Of a stretch of DNA of 64,000 nt, positions 23,710-35,100 are shown piece by piece; positions within the stretch are counted from its first letter, which is position 1, and each line of letters opens with the position of its first letter. A program made the position numbers and the translations under genes. The stretch covers positions 17,789,639 through 17,853,638 of the forward strand of contig CM054062.1 of NCBI GenBank assembly GCA_028641055.1, read 5' to 3'. The notes under the pieces are model-generated. The model was not told where the DNA came from. It ran no database searches and worked only from the letters and a program-made list of their open reading frames with translations. The DNA is from Alopecurus myosuroides. Its lineage: Eukaryota; Streptophyta; Magnoliopsida; Poales; Poaceae.

Positions 23710-24880
23710 GGGGTCAACCTGCAGAGTACCAGGTAGAAGGACATGAGGAATAAGACTCGGGAACTGTCAGTTGGTCGAGTATTGACGAGCGGTATCGAGA
23801 CAACATGAAAGCTAAATATTATCCGGGTATCATTTTGCGGAGCAAGGTTCAAATTATCCGGGTGTCATGCATTGATATAAAAATTATAGAGGCTTATGTG
23901 TTAATAAGTGTTCGGGAATGATGAATGGTTGCCCGTGTATCTATCGCAAGCAAAAGAACTGGAAAAAGGAGGATTTTCCGGGTGACAGGAACAAGGGCGG
24001 AAAATTTGGGTGGCCCGAGCCCAGATTGGAATTCCCATTTCTAGATTTGTGGCGAAATTAATGATTACAGGTAGTAGGAGAGTGAGCTGAAGTCTATATC
24101 CTATCCATTGGATGAGCTGGAACGAATACAAGCCGCCTAATTCGGCGTGACCCGAGAAATGATAGGCGGGTCGATTCAGATCAGGTCTAAGGTAAAATCC
24201 TGAAATTGCAAGGGCAAAATTAATGGGTGCGAGAGACTTACCGGAGGAGATCGAAGTGAAGCCCTGCGGAGGCAAATGGCACAAGCCTGGTGTCCCTTCG
24301 CGATTCCTGGCGGGCAGGTTGGGGGTCTGGTGGCGGATCTTGGCGGCGGGGCGGAACGCACTGTGGCGGAGCGCAGCCGGCGACAGATGGGCTCCGGCGA
24401 TGCGCGCGAGGTTTCCGTAATGGCGCTCAGTGGGGTTGAGCACGGAGGAAGGAAGGAAGAGGAAGGGGGGAAAGTGAGCCGTTGGGGTTAGGGTTACCCC
24501 TAGGGGCCTATTTATGATGGCACGGGTGGAAAAACTCAGCCCAACGGGTGGGACCCAGAAATTACGGGGTAACGGCTACCTGTTCGAAGTTTGCGAGATA
24601 TGCTTCAAATACTGAGCAAGAGATCCTCTCCGGGGTATCAGGATCAACTATTGAGCAAAGTATGGAGTTTTGGCATTTTATCAAAGCTTAAACCGGGAAA
24701 GTTAAGCAAAGTATCTGGAGAAAAAGCCGGGTTACTATATGGCTGCCATGGAGTTAAGCCTAGCTATATAACAAAGCACTTTAACCCGGCCTCCCTACAC
24801 TTGAGCGTTTGATATTTTTGCAGGGAATAGCCAGTGCTTCAGGGAAGAATCCGTGAAGCCCAAGCTATTCTGGGGACTAC
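23710..24880. other. Spacer of element C between antisense gene and 3' LTR
   Basis: About 1.17 kb without a supported coding region. It includes the leader and upstream region of the antisense gene and ends in the polypurine-like TGGGGACTAC at 24871-24880. Short frames on both strands show no family features. Confidence 0.5.
24509..24516 (-). promoter_or_regulatory. Candidate TATA box for the antisense gene of element C
   Basis: CATAAATA on the - strand, about 800 bases upstream of the antisense ATG at 23709. The distance is long, so either the leader is long or spliced, or a nearer start is used. This is weaker support than in A and B. Confidence 0.35.
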
Positions 24881-25359
24881 TGATGGAGGGATAATAACCC
24901 GGTAGGCCAACTCCAAGGTGTAACCCGGCCCAAAGGACACGGCGCAGGATCCGGCTAAGGATGACGAAACTTCTGGAAGGCCCAAAGTTTGCAAGCCTCG
25001 TAACCCGGATTGTGGGTTGCGGTAAGGAAAGCTAGGGTTTGTAAGCAGTGTCCGGGTAGGATTCAGGATGCGCCTTGGAGGGCAAGCTAGGGGGGTACGG
25101 TGCTTTATAAACCAACCCCTAGGTCTAGTTTTAGAAGATCCAAGAGTTCTAGCAATCTCGCCTAATATCGAGTATCTAGTGTAACACGCAATTTGAGTTG
25201 TTATCTTGAGATCGGAGACTCGGCGACTTGATTGCCGGCTACCAGATCAAAGTTCATCATCATGTTTTCCTCTGAGCTAAACCCTCTCCCAAACGCCTGT
25301 GTCGTCTTGCCCCAAGATCAGTTACCCCCGGTAACGTCTGCCGTGATTATCCCACGACA
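24881..25359 (+). repeat. 3' LTR of element C
   Basis: 479 bp, preceded by the polypurine-like TGGGGACTAC at 24871-24880 and followed by the duplication ATTCT. Part of the gag start frame is repeated here but leads into element B sequence and is not a gene. Confidence 0.96.
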
Positions 25360-26025
25360 ATTCTCCCAGTCAATCTCCATGGGGTCAGATTCCTCACTTG
25401 GCAGAGAAGGAACAAATATGGATTCCGAGTTGGGAGAAGGCTTGATGGATGGCTTCCTCAAGTGCTCCAAGGCAACTCCCGCCGGGATGGATTGCCGAGA
25501 AGATCCCAACTTGGACAGCTCGTCTGCTGCCTCGTTCTCTGCTCGGTGAATGTGCTGGAACTCGCATCCTTCGAAGAATCCAGTCATAGACTGTACCAGG
25601 AAGCGATATGGCGCCATGTTGGCATCTAGAGCATCCCAAGTGCCAGAGACTTGCTGCACCACCAGATCTGAATCGCCATAGCATATAATGCGCTGCACGC
25701 CAACCTCCTTGGCTACTCGCAAACCATGCACCACTGCCTCGTACTCTGCTACGTTGTTGGACGCCTTGAAATGAATCTGCAGCACATACTTAAGTTGATC
25801 TCGCTTGGGTGACGTAAGCACTACGCCAGCACCAAGGCCTTCCTTCACCTTCGAGCCATCAAAGTGCATCTTCCAGTAATTAGAAACTGGAGCAGGAGGT
25901 TCATACTGCACCTCGGCCCAATCCACCAGAAACTCCGCCAGAATCTGAGACTTGATAGCTTCTCTTCTCGCATACGCGGGTGCATATGCGGCCAACTCGA
26001 TTGCCCACTTGGCTACTCTGCCATC
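25360..26025 (-). pseudogene. RNase H domain of element B pol
   Basis: The - strand frame encodes WAIELAAYAPAYARRE, then the RNase H fold: HFDGS, NNVAEYEA, CYGDSDLVVQQV, HRAENEAADELSKLG. The acidic catalytic positions D (FDGS), E (AEYEA), D (GDSDL) and the late acidic residue are visible. It is joined to the reverse transcriptase by a frameshift near 26020-26027. Element C is inserted at its C-terminal end, at 25360. The sequence continues into the linker at 15741. Confidence 0.9.
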
Positions 26026-27289
26026 GCTTCCTTGTTGCCCATGATATCCGAGATGGGCGCAGAGCTCACAACCGTGATGGGATGCTCTTGGAAGTAATGC
26101 TTTAGCTTCTTGGCGCCCAGGTACACGCCATAGGTCATCTTCTGGTAGTGCGGGTAGTTTTGCTTGGAGCTAGACAGCACTTCACTGAGATAGTACACTG
26201 GGCGCTGCACACTCTTGCCTTCTTCTTCCCGTTCCACCACAATCACCACGCTGACTACTCGGTTAGTAGCAGCAATGTATAGCAGCATTGGCTCTTTGGG
26301 TAGCGGACTAGCCAAGATGGGAGCGCTACCCAGCATTGCCTTCAGCTCATTGAATGCCACATCCGCTTGCGGAGTCCAGACAAACTTGTCACTTTTCTTC
26401 ATCAGCTGGTATAGAGGCAGGGCCTTCTCGCCCATTCGGCCCAGGAAACGGCTCAGAGATGCCAAGCAACCAGTGAATTTCTGCACGTCTTTCAGGGATC
26501 TCGGCAAAGACATGCTCTCAATAGCTTTTATCTTCGAAGGATTGGCTTCAATGCCCCGACTAGACACCAGGAAGCCGAGTAGCTTGCCAGCCGGGACACC
26601 AAAGGTGCATTTACTCGGATTCAGCTTCATTTTATACTTGCGTAGGTTAGCAAAGGTTTCCTCCAGGTCGGCAAGCAGAGTATGTGTTTTATTCGTTTTG
26701 ATGACAATGTCATCTACGTACACCTGCACATTCTTGCCGAGCTGGTCGTGCAAGCATTTCTGCATGCATCTCTGATAGGTTGCACCCGCATTCCTCAAGC
26801 CAAAACACATGACACGATAGCAATAAGCCCCGTACGGGGTAATGAAAGCAGTCTTTATTTGATCAGCAGGATTGAGTGCAATCTGGTGGAAACCAGAGTA
26901 GGCATCTGATCGATCACCTGATCGATGCGAGGTAACGGGAAGGGATCCTTGGGGCACGCCTTGTTCAAGTCGGTGTAGTCGACACACATGCGCCATGCAG
27001 TGGCAGCCTTGGGATCCTCCTTCTTCTTCTCGACCATTACCGGGTTGGCTAGCCAATCCGGATGCAGCACCTCCATGATGAAGTTGCTTATCAGCAGCTT
27101 GGTGATCTGGTCACCAATGGCCTTCCTTCTCTCATCTCCGAAGCGGCGCATAGCCTGCTTCACTGGCTTGGCGTCAGGACGCACATGTAATGAGTGCTCA
27201 ACCAACTCCCTCGGGACTCCTGGTAAATCTTCATTGGACCAGGCGAATACATCCCGATTCTCACGGAGGAAGTGGATGAGCTCGCTTTC
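26026..27289 (-). pseudogene. Reverse transcriptase domain of element B pol
   Basis: The N-terminal part (about 27289-26910) has HPDWLANPV, WRMCVDYTDLNKACPKD and PFPLPRIDQ. The rest (about 26900-26026) has AYSGFHQI, FGLRNAGATYQR, the catalytic YVDD at about 26712-26723, and FLGFLVSSRGIEANPSKI. Near 26900 the two parts are in different frames. The short stretch normally found between IDQ and AYSG is missing, so this is a small deletion with frameshift. With the TAG at 27290 upstream and the shift near 26025 downstream, this copy cannot make a working polymerase. Confidence 0.92.
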
Positions 27290-29113
27290 CTATTTCTCCG
27301 CCAACCCGGAGCCAATGATGGCTACGCGGTCGGGGAACTCGGGGTCAACCTGGACCTTCTTGGTTTCCTGAGATGCCTGGAACGCGGTCCCGTGTTGGGT
27401 ACTCGGCACGCCTTGCGCACCGGCCTGCGCGGATTGCGCCATAGCCACCACCTCATACATCTTCTTCTTCTCGGCAGCAATCACCATTGACTCCGCCAAC
27501 TGGGAACCAGCAGAGGCACACTCCATGGACTTTTTGTAATCACCAGCGATGGTAATCACACCGTTGGGACCAGGGATCTTCATCTTCAGATATGCAGTGT
27601 GTGTAGAAGCCATGAACTTGCTCAGAGCAGGCCTGCCGAGTAGAGCATGGTAAGGGCTCTTATGATGAACCACCTCGAACTGCAGGCGCTCTGTGCGGCA
27701 GTTCTCCCTTGTACCGAATAGCACATCTATCCATACTCGGCCAATCGGGTTGCACGAGACTCCCGGCACAATGCCATGGAAGGTGGTCTTGCTAGGCAGT
27801 AGCATGTTCTCGGCCAGCCCGAGCTTCTCGAGTGTGTCTTTGTACACGATGTTGATGCTGCTGCCGTTGTCGATTAGCACCTTGCTGAACCTCACATTCT
27901 TCTTGGGACCCAGGAAAGTAGGATCCAACACCAAGGCGTAGCTACCCGAGTTGGGCATCACCTTGGGATGATCTACTCGGGACCACCTGATCTCTTGGTC
28001 ACACCAATACATGTAGTGAGGGACAGCAGGAATCACTGCATTGACCTCCATAGCGCGCCTGTGCTGTGATTGCTTGTCGACTGGCTCAGAGGTGAAGATC
28101 ATGTAGCTCTCGTGGTGCTCTTGGTACTGGTTGGAGCCTCCGCCCCCATTGTTGCCGTTGTTGTTGTTGCCCTGGTAGTTGTTGTTGCCTCTGTTGTTGT
28201 TGCGGTTGTAGTAGTTGTTGTTGTTGCGGTAGCCTTCATTGTTGAAATGACGGTTGGCTCCTAAAGCCACTTGGTTCACATTTTCCCTTCTCGGAAACAC
28301 TGGCGGCCGAGCTGCGGGTGCGCGAGCAGGCTGCACATTAGCATTGGCCGCTGGTAGAGGAAGAGGAGGAGGCAAGCCTTCATTCTTGATCAGATCCCAC
28401 CACTCGCACTGCCGGGTAGTATGATTGGCTGGCCTTGAAGGGTGCTGAGTGTGAAAACTGCATGGGCCATCCTTCATGTCGGCAAAGACGAACTTCCTCG
28501 GCTGCTCGGAGTTGCCTCTACCCGACTGAGGAGCACGGAATGGTTTCTTGTTGCCTTGGCCCTGGTTCTGGTTCTGCCCATAGGCTCCAGCAGGTTTCTG
28601 CCTTTGGCTACCCCCAGCTCCAACAGCCACTGCATTCACCTCCTCGGGGTCATACCGAGTATCTATTCGGTCACCCCTGCGCTTGTTGCGGAACTCGTTG
28701 CGCTTACTGTTGCTGAAGTTTCTTCTCGGCTCAGAGGAATCCATCAGGGGCTGAGTAGGGTCACCGAGTGCGTACTGATCCGCAATCTTGATGGTTTCCG
28801 CCAGAGTGTTCGGCATCTCCCTCTGCAACCTTTGCCACAGCATACTGCCATGTCTGCAAACCTGCGCGAACCAAGTAATGGCCTGGGCTTCATTCACACC
28901 TTCACAGGTGTTCCTCAATGTGCTCCACCGAGTAAGGTACTCGCGGTCCGTCTCGTCTTCTCGCTGCCGGCAAGCGGACAGCTGTTGCGGCCTATTCGGC
29001 CTCTTGTAAGTGCTTGTGAAGTTGCTGATGAAGGCGTCCGAGAAATCCAGCCAGCAATTGATGCTGTTCTTGGGAAAGTTGTTGAGCCAAGTGCGAGCTG
29101 GACCCTCTAGCAT
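27290..29113 (-). pseudogene. Gag C-terminal part and protease of element B
   Basis: Open frame of 607 codons, preceded by TAG at 29114-29116 and ended by TAG at 27290-27292; both stops are in frame with the neighbouring coding parts. It opens inside the gag core (LEGPARTWLNNFP). It then has an asparagine/glycine-rich stretch, a CX2HX9HX4C zinc-binding-like motif (from CSFH to RQC), and an aspartic protease with DNGSS at about 27855 and the later HALLGRPAL. The stops look like single-base changes in an otherwise good frame. Confidence 0.92.
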
Positions 29114-30757
29114 CTACGGGACGTAGCGCACCGCCCATCTCCGGTTGCCGTTCGCGATATGAACCGCGGTGACATAGTCATTGAGCCAATCTTCCGGCTT
29201 GGTGCTGCCATTGTAGCTCTTGGTGCCCCTTGCGAGCTGGAAGTTCTTCATGGACGGCTCGTTCATGATGCGCGGGCCGAAGCACTCGGGGCCAGGGGGA
29301 CCCGTGTTCTCAAGCCGCGCCGACAAGCTGATCCGGTCCAGCTGGTGCCTTGCATCTCCAGGTGCCAACACGCGCTCGCCAACACGATCCAGAATATCAT
29401 AGCCAGCCATCTCCATGGCCGAGTAGCCGTCATCATATCTATCCACCTGCACAGCTGCAGGCTGCTCCACCGGGTTGGCGACTTGCGCTACTGCGCGCGG
29501 CTGCTGCCTCTGCCGAGTAGGCTCAGCGGCGGGATGCCGAGAAGGTCCTGGGCGCTCTCCAGCTCGGACCTGGCTTTGAGCTTTATGGGCTTGAGAGCCT
29601 GCTCCTGCAGCGTTGTGTTTCTGACCGGGCTGCTGCGGCACAGCGAGCTGTTTCGCGGCAGCAGTCGGGTCGTACACCTGCATTTGCCTATCTCTGCCAG
29701 AACGTCCGCTGCGGCTCTTCTCGCGGCTGGGGTGCGGAGATGAGGCCTGATCGTTAGATCTAGCCACGTGCGAGTGCACCACCTGAGAAGCTCCGGCACC
29801 CGGGTTGGCTTTTCGGAACTCCTCGTTCTGCCTGGCGGCCTCCAACACTAACTCGTTGAGCCTCTCCTGCTGCCTAACGCGCGCGTCACCGTCGAGATGA
29901 GGTAACTTGGCGGCCACGGCCTCTGCATCTCTAAGTGTCTTGGCGGGTGTGCTATACCTAGGCCTAGTGGAGGTGTTTGCGGTGGCGGACTGAGCGGGAG
30001 CCTCTACAACCGTTGCCATCTCGGCACCTAGGTTACGCCGCGTGGCGCCTACTCTGCTAGCTCTCCTAGTGACTGGCGTGAAGCCGTGAGCCTTGTTGTA
30101 CTCAAGCTGGTCTAGACTCAACTCAAGCCTAACCTTATCCAACTCCGCCTGTTCGGTGAGCAACTCCTGGCGCTGCCGGTCGAGCTGCTCCTTCATGGTC
30201 AAGAGCTCAAGGTCGGTGGGAGGCGGCATGCCATTCCGCCCAGCCGACGCGGGAATGGTTGGAGTGGTGGAGGGAGGGAGGTTGCAGTCCTTCTCGTAAG
30301 ACCTGTGGGTCCTGCCACCAGCGCTCGAGCCAGCAAGATCCTTGACGACGACCGCGGCGCCAGCAGCACCCGTGCCGGCGTCTGCAGCCAGGCCAGCCAC
30401 CATCACCTCCACGCTGTGCGCAGAACGGCCCAACGGCCTTCCGCGTGCAGCGATGACGGCAGGAGGATCCTCCGCGACATGCACCACCTCAGGATACTCG
30501 CGGTCGACAACAGTGACGACGTAGACGAGGTGAGAGCCGAAGGAGATCACCGAGCCGCCCTCCGGCACGGCCTTGCCGCCGAAATCGCCGGCGTTGTCGG
30601 TGACGAAGTCGAAGGAGCCGAATCTGTGGACAAGGCCACAGACCACACGCTCTCCAGTAGCAGAAATCGATCCCGTCCGAACGGAAACTCCAGCCAGCGC
30701 CGCTGGTAGCCCCACGGTGGGCGCCAACTGTCGTGGTGGTGTCACGGCAGATGCCAT
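29114..30757 (-). pseudogene. Gag N-terminal part of element B, starting inside the LTR
   Basis: The first suitable ATG is at 30757, within the 5' LTR. The frame passes through the LTR end and the primer-binding site (PPRQLAPTVG), then a variable region, a coiled coil (about 30240-30090), a long charged and glutamine-rich linker and the start of the gag core (KSYNGSTKPEDWLNDY). It stops at TAG 29114-29116, directly before MLEGPARTW. Element C shows the same LTR-crossing start. Confidence 0.85.
30709..30726 (-). promoter_or_regulatory. Primer-binding site of element B
   Basis: On the - strand, two bases after the LTR end, the sequence reads TGGCGCCCACCGTGGGGC. It starts with TGG, as expected for pairing to a tRNA CCA end. 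Element C has exactly the same 18 bases. I do not assign the tRNA. Confidence 0.85.
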
Positions 30758-31611
30758 AGGATGGCTAAAGATGTGGGGACGAAGGACGCTGGAGGCGCTC
30801 GGGGAGGGATCACGCGACGAGTAGACGCGTGAGGTGAAGATCAAACACTGCAAACAACACGATCTACCCAGGTTCAGGGCCCTCCTGAGGAGGTAAAACC
30901 CCTACTCCTGCCTTTCTCTATGTATTCTGGTGTCTCACCGAGTAGCCACAGTACAATGTTTCTTGCTACCGAGTAGCCACTCTTCTCTCTCCGGGTAGAA
31001 TTAGGTCAAGAACCTCTACGTGTGATCTAGCCCAAGTCTCGTGTGTAGCGTCGTGCCGTCGTGCCTCGCGCAGGAGGCGGCTGGGCACCTTATATACCCG
31101 GTGCCCTGCCGGATACAGCCAAATACAAACAAGTGTCGACATTGTGTGCACACCGTCCTTCTTCCGAGTTCCCGATGACAGCTTTGGCTTCTAAGCTTGT
31201 CCTGATGCAGAAAGTCGTTGGGCAAAACCAAGTAACCAGTCTGTTATCACTGCGCGAACACAGAGTAGGTCCCCCCTATCCTGCGACGCCCTGCTGACAC
31301 ACTGTCGCTGTCAGGCACGCCGTCCCCAGATGAACAGTGCTGTGAACAGTGCCAAGTACGGACCCGGGATACGCGGGATCCAGTGTCAGAACGGCTCCTT
31401 TGACTTCTGGCCCGAGTAGGTTCCCGCCAGTTTTACTCGGACCAACTCTTCTACTCGAACAGATATAACTTGCTTGATATCTCCTTCTGGTCATCTTTTT
31501 GTAAGACCGAGTAGCAGTCGACCGGGTAGCAAGTACCGGGTAGGCGGCTACTCGACCAAACTTCTCTTCTGACCCTTTGCCTTTACCCTACTCGGGGGTA
31601 ACCCCCCGACA
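30729..31611 (-). repeat. 5' LTR of element B
   Basis: 883 bp, identical by eye to 3057-3939, followed on the right by the duplication CTCTA. The TATATAAGG box lies at about 31088-31096 on the - strand. The gag frame starts inside this LTR, at 30757, and reads out through its end. Confidence 0.95.
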
Positions 31612-31616
31612 CTCTA

Positions 31617-32186
31617 GGTCCTTTCGGGTAGATTCCAGTTCCTTCTCAAGATCTTTCACCCGAGAATTAGCCTCGACATTCTCGGATTTCAAGCGAACCT
31701 CGTGTGCAACATGGATTGCGCATATCAAGCGACTGTCGCGGCCAGAAGAAACAGACCCAAAGTAAGGAGCATATATTAACTCACCCAGTAAAGAACGAGC
31801 ATCCTGAAGAATCTGGTCGCGCTCTCCCCGAAGAGAAACGCACTCCGCCTTGGCCATGACAAGGCGGCGCCCAAAGCCAGCCAGAGAATCGAGGATAGCC
31901 TGCAGAATTCCCTATGGGTTAGAAAGTTATCTCTTGAGCCTATACATGACTGTACACAGTCAAGTATAGCCTCGAGGGCTACTCCCATCGGGAGCACAGC
32001 CGTGCACCCGATAAAAACCAAAACCAAGAAGCGAACAAGTAAGCAAAAGTCTCGACTTGAGTCTATAGCCTACTGCGAGGAGTCGACCATAGACTTGGGG
32101 GCTATTCCCATCGGGTGCACTGTCGTGCACCCGATAAAAAAGGACAAAGTGCAGAAAGATGAGAAAACACCACCTTGCTATGCGGG
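31617..32186 (-). pseudogene. Antisense extra gene of element A, middle exons and intron repeats
   Basis: This 570-bp piece lies between the insertions of B (left) and F (right). On the - strand an exon around 31860-31612 encodes a coiled-coil-like charged segment (KDLEKELESTRKDLE). It continues directly, across the B insertion, into ESTRKDVAARLAESRES at 3056. The right part, about 31870-32175, is intron-like. It contains two imperfect copies of a roughly 110-bp repeat with a phrase like GGGCTA(C/T)TCCCATCGGG and CGTGCACCCGATAAAAA. The exon at the F junction ends near 32175 with a possible donor. Confidence 0.6.
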
Positions 32187-35100
32187 TGTCACGACCCCGG
32201 ACCCAGAGATATACATACTGTTATGTGCTCCTAGACATGGACCCACAAGGGCTTCAGGGTTACCAGCCCCGTACGCAACAAACAACGGCAGGCAGACCGG
32301 ATTCATCGGCACGCAGGCCGGATCACCACGGTACTATAACTCCTTGTGTCCATGCTAGTCATAACCAACTATGCATAACCAAGCGTCCACGAGTCGAATG
32401 AAACTGAAGGAAATGGGACCAAAGCTATACAGAGCTGCAATGTGTCCAGAACGTGCAACAACAATCGAGGGATACTGGGTTACCTAGCCCTAGGCCGAAT
32501 CACATCGGCAGGCGTGCTCGGAAATTGATCATCGACTCCACAACCCCTCGACTGCGACAACTATGCAGGCATAGCCAAAACTGTATAATAATGAGCTCGA
32601 AACCAACAACCGATCAAAGCAGTACTCTAAACATGGAAGCTGTATTAAACAGATGTTACTAGAGTATAGCTTACAAACAGAGGTCACACGACCTAACATT
32701 ACATAAGACAACGGAAGGCACGTATGTTTCTAATCAACAAGAACCAAAAAGGCCTAAGGACATCTCCAGCGGCAGTGCTCATTTGGCCCGGACAGGCTCG
32801 ATTTGAGCAGGCTCGGACAAAACGAGGCCCCAGCGGGGCTTCTCAACCCACGGCCTGGTCCGTTTCCCGTCCGCGGATGCTCAAACCCTGACCAAATTTG
32901 GGTCAGATTTGAGCAGCCCATAGACGCGAAAAGGACGCGCGCGCGCGGCCGCGCCATATGGTGACGTCCCAGCCCATAGATTCTAGGCTGCTACCTGGGA
33001 ACCCCAAAATACTCGTCGATGTCCACGTCGAACCACGACCGAACTGAGGAACTCCACCTGAACCAATTTGAAGCAAACATGAGTACGGGAGGTACTCAAC
33101 AAGACTTAGTTAACCTATTATAAATTTTCTTATTTTAGAAAGAGTTATGAAGGTTATTTGCGTAAAGCCATCTTTGTTTTCCAAGTTGAGGAAGGAATAG
33201 CACGTCTCATGGAGTATTTTGAAAACAGATGAGAAAGCTACTCAACTACTGATATCATCATCTTTTTAATCCACCAAATCATATCAGCACCTTGTGCTTC
33301 AAAGATCACCACCTCAAGTTGTTTCGTTACCTCATGCTACAAGGTAACCCCTCTCGGCATCTCCGAGGAGGCATCCTTCATTCATTATCAGCAAGTTTTA
33401 GTCATTCCGTTCAAGTTGTCTATGATCACAGAATCCGTCACCAAGTCGTCCTTAACCGCGGACATGGCTTTTCGAAAAGATTTAACCCTGCAGGGGTGTA
33501 CAACTTTAACCACACGTACCAACCAACTCTTAATGCCAGATCATTAGCACTAGTCCGGGAAGTGCCGGCAGATGGAGGATGACCACAACCTTTCCTTTGC
33601 TTCGCCTATTCCATGAGTCTCTCCGAGTATAGATGGACCGCCAATAGGGAGTGGCCATCTCGTGCCGGGTCTCTATCGTTGTGCGCAATGCTCGACGGTT
33701 ACCTACCCGCAGAGCGCCGATACATCCCCACATCCTAGTTTTGAAAGTGTTTTAATATCCCCGCAAATCCAAATGGAAAGCCCTAACTAGGCGACTCATG
33801 GAACAAACTAGGCAAGTTGAGACCGAGGGAAATTCAATCCCCGTGTGGATGCACGCTCAGTCTTGGCTCGAAGACGAGAACTCGCTCCTAGGGGCATGAA
33901 CGAGACAAAAACCGCAGACCCTCTGTGGTCTCGTCATCCACACCTTTAAATCACGTTAAACAAGTTATCTTAACTTTCCACAACATCCTATCGTACTAGA
34001 TTCTTTCGTAACTCTGATTCATCAACCGGATGGAGCAGAGATAACAGGCATTTATGACTAAGCACAACATATTTCAGGCTTTAGCGCTGCACACAAGCAA
34101 ACCTATAGCTTCTAGGAGTAGTGGATCAGGATATTTAGGTTATGCATAATATAGGACAACTCTAACTACTGACACAAAATACACTAGAACCGAATGCATT
34201 GTATGAGAGTCAAAAAGTCTTTCGAAACAATATATGGCAGATAAGAGGTTATGCTTGCCTCGCTTCAAGAAAACCAGAGAAAGTCTTCAGGAATAAGTGC
34301 TTGACTTGTCGGTTAAGATCAATTATTCATCATGCCGTTGTCGATCTTCTCTTCGGAGTCACGTTCTACCGATCAGAAGCAAAACACCGAAAGAGAAACA
34401 ACAATCAAACATGGCATCGATGCAATACGCAATATGTATGAAAGCAAATTAATGCATTGAAATAAAGCCCTAAACATGTTCGATGGTTTGCTAGGGTTCG
34501 TATGTCAGATATGCAATTATGTTGAAATTAGCCCCGAAATGGACCTCGGAGGGTGTTTCGGGCGATTCTGAAGGTGAGTACAATTTTAATTGCTCAAAGG
34601 GTTTTGAAAACATCAAAAATGTATTGCATTTATCATTTTGAGAAATTTGGTATATAACTTTTAGTTTTCTAATTTTATTGAATAAAAACTTATTTTCCAT
34701 TTTTAAATGAATTAAACAACATTAAATAAAGGTCAAAATCAACTTTGGCAAACATGTGTGAAAATGATATATTCAGATAGAGTTTATTTTTCTAAACATT
34801 TCAATATTTTTATTTTATTTTTTTGATTAATATTTCAGGAGATATTCAAGTTACAATTTTAAGTCATTTTCTAGAATTCTATTAAACATTTATGGAAATA
34901 AGAAAACAGGGTTATGACATCACAGTGACATCACTCGGAGGAGCTCTCCTCTATTGATCATGCAATTGATCGATTCCGCGGAAATTTCACGAATTGAGAT
35001 GCTCCATAAGCTAGAGGAGGCGACGACGAACGCAACGGTGGTCGCGCCGCTCGGGTATGTCCATCGGAGGCTCGCCGGCGTGCAGATTTGCGGAGACCGA

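Larger units (their letters stand above)
15747..25359 (+). mobile_element. Element C: pol-deleted Tat-lineage retrotransposon nested in B
   Basis: Two LTRs (478 and 479 bp, TGATGGAGG...CCCACGACA) flanked by the perfect duplication ATTCT at 15742-15746 and 25360-25364. Inside are a primer site, an open gag-protease frame, a short reverse transcriptase remnant, a spacer, an intact antisense gene and a polypurine tract. Reverse transcriptase, RNase H and integrase are missing, so the element depends on others for movement. By eye the LTRs differ by about four substitutions and one single-base indel. Confidence 0.96.
3057..31611 (-). mobile_element. Element B: Tat-lineage Ty3/gypsy retrotransposon nested in A
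   Basis: B is bounded by two 883-bp LTRs that begin TGTCGTGG and end CCCCGACA. It is flanked by the perfect duplication CTCTA at 3052-3056 and 31612-31616. It spans 28.6 kb because C (9.6 kb) and D (3.5 kb) sit inside it; its own length is about 15.4 kb. On the - strand the order is LTR, primer site, gag, protease, reverse transcriptase, RNase H, integrase, and then an antisense gene on the + strand before the second LTR. The two LTRs appear identical by eye over their full length, although the sense frame carries several inactivating lesions. Confidence 0.95.

Noticed and set aside
25232..25549. Second gag start at the right LTR of element C
   Set aside because: It repeats the LTR-encoded start of gag but runs into element B's sequence and encodes no gag.
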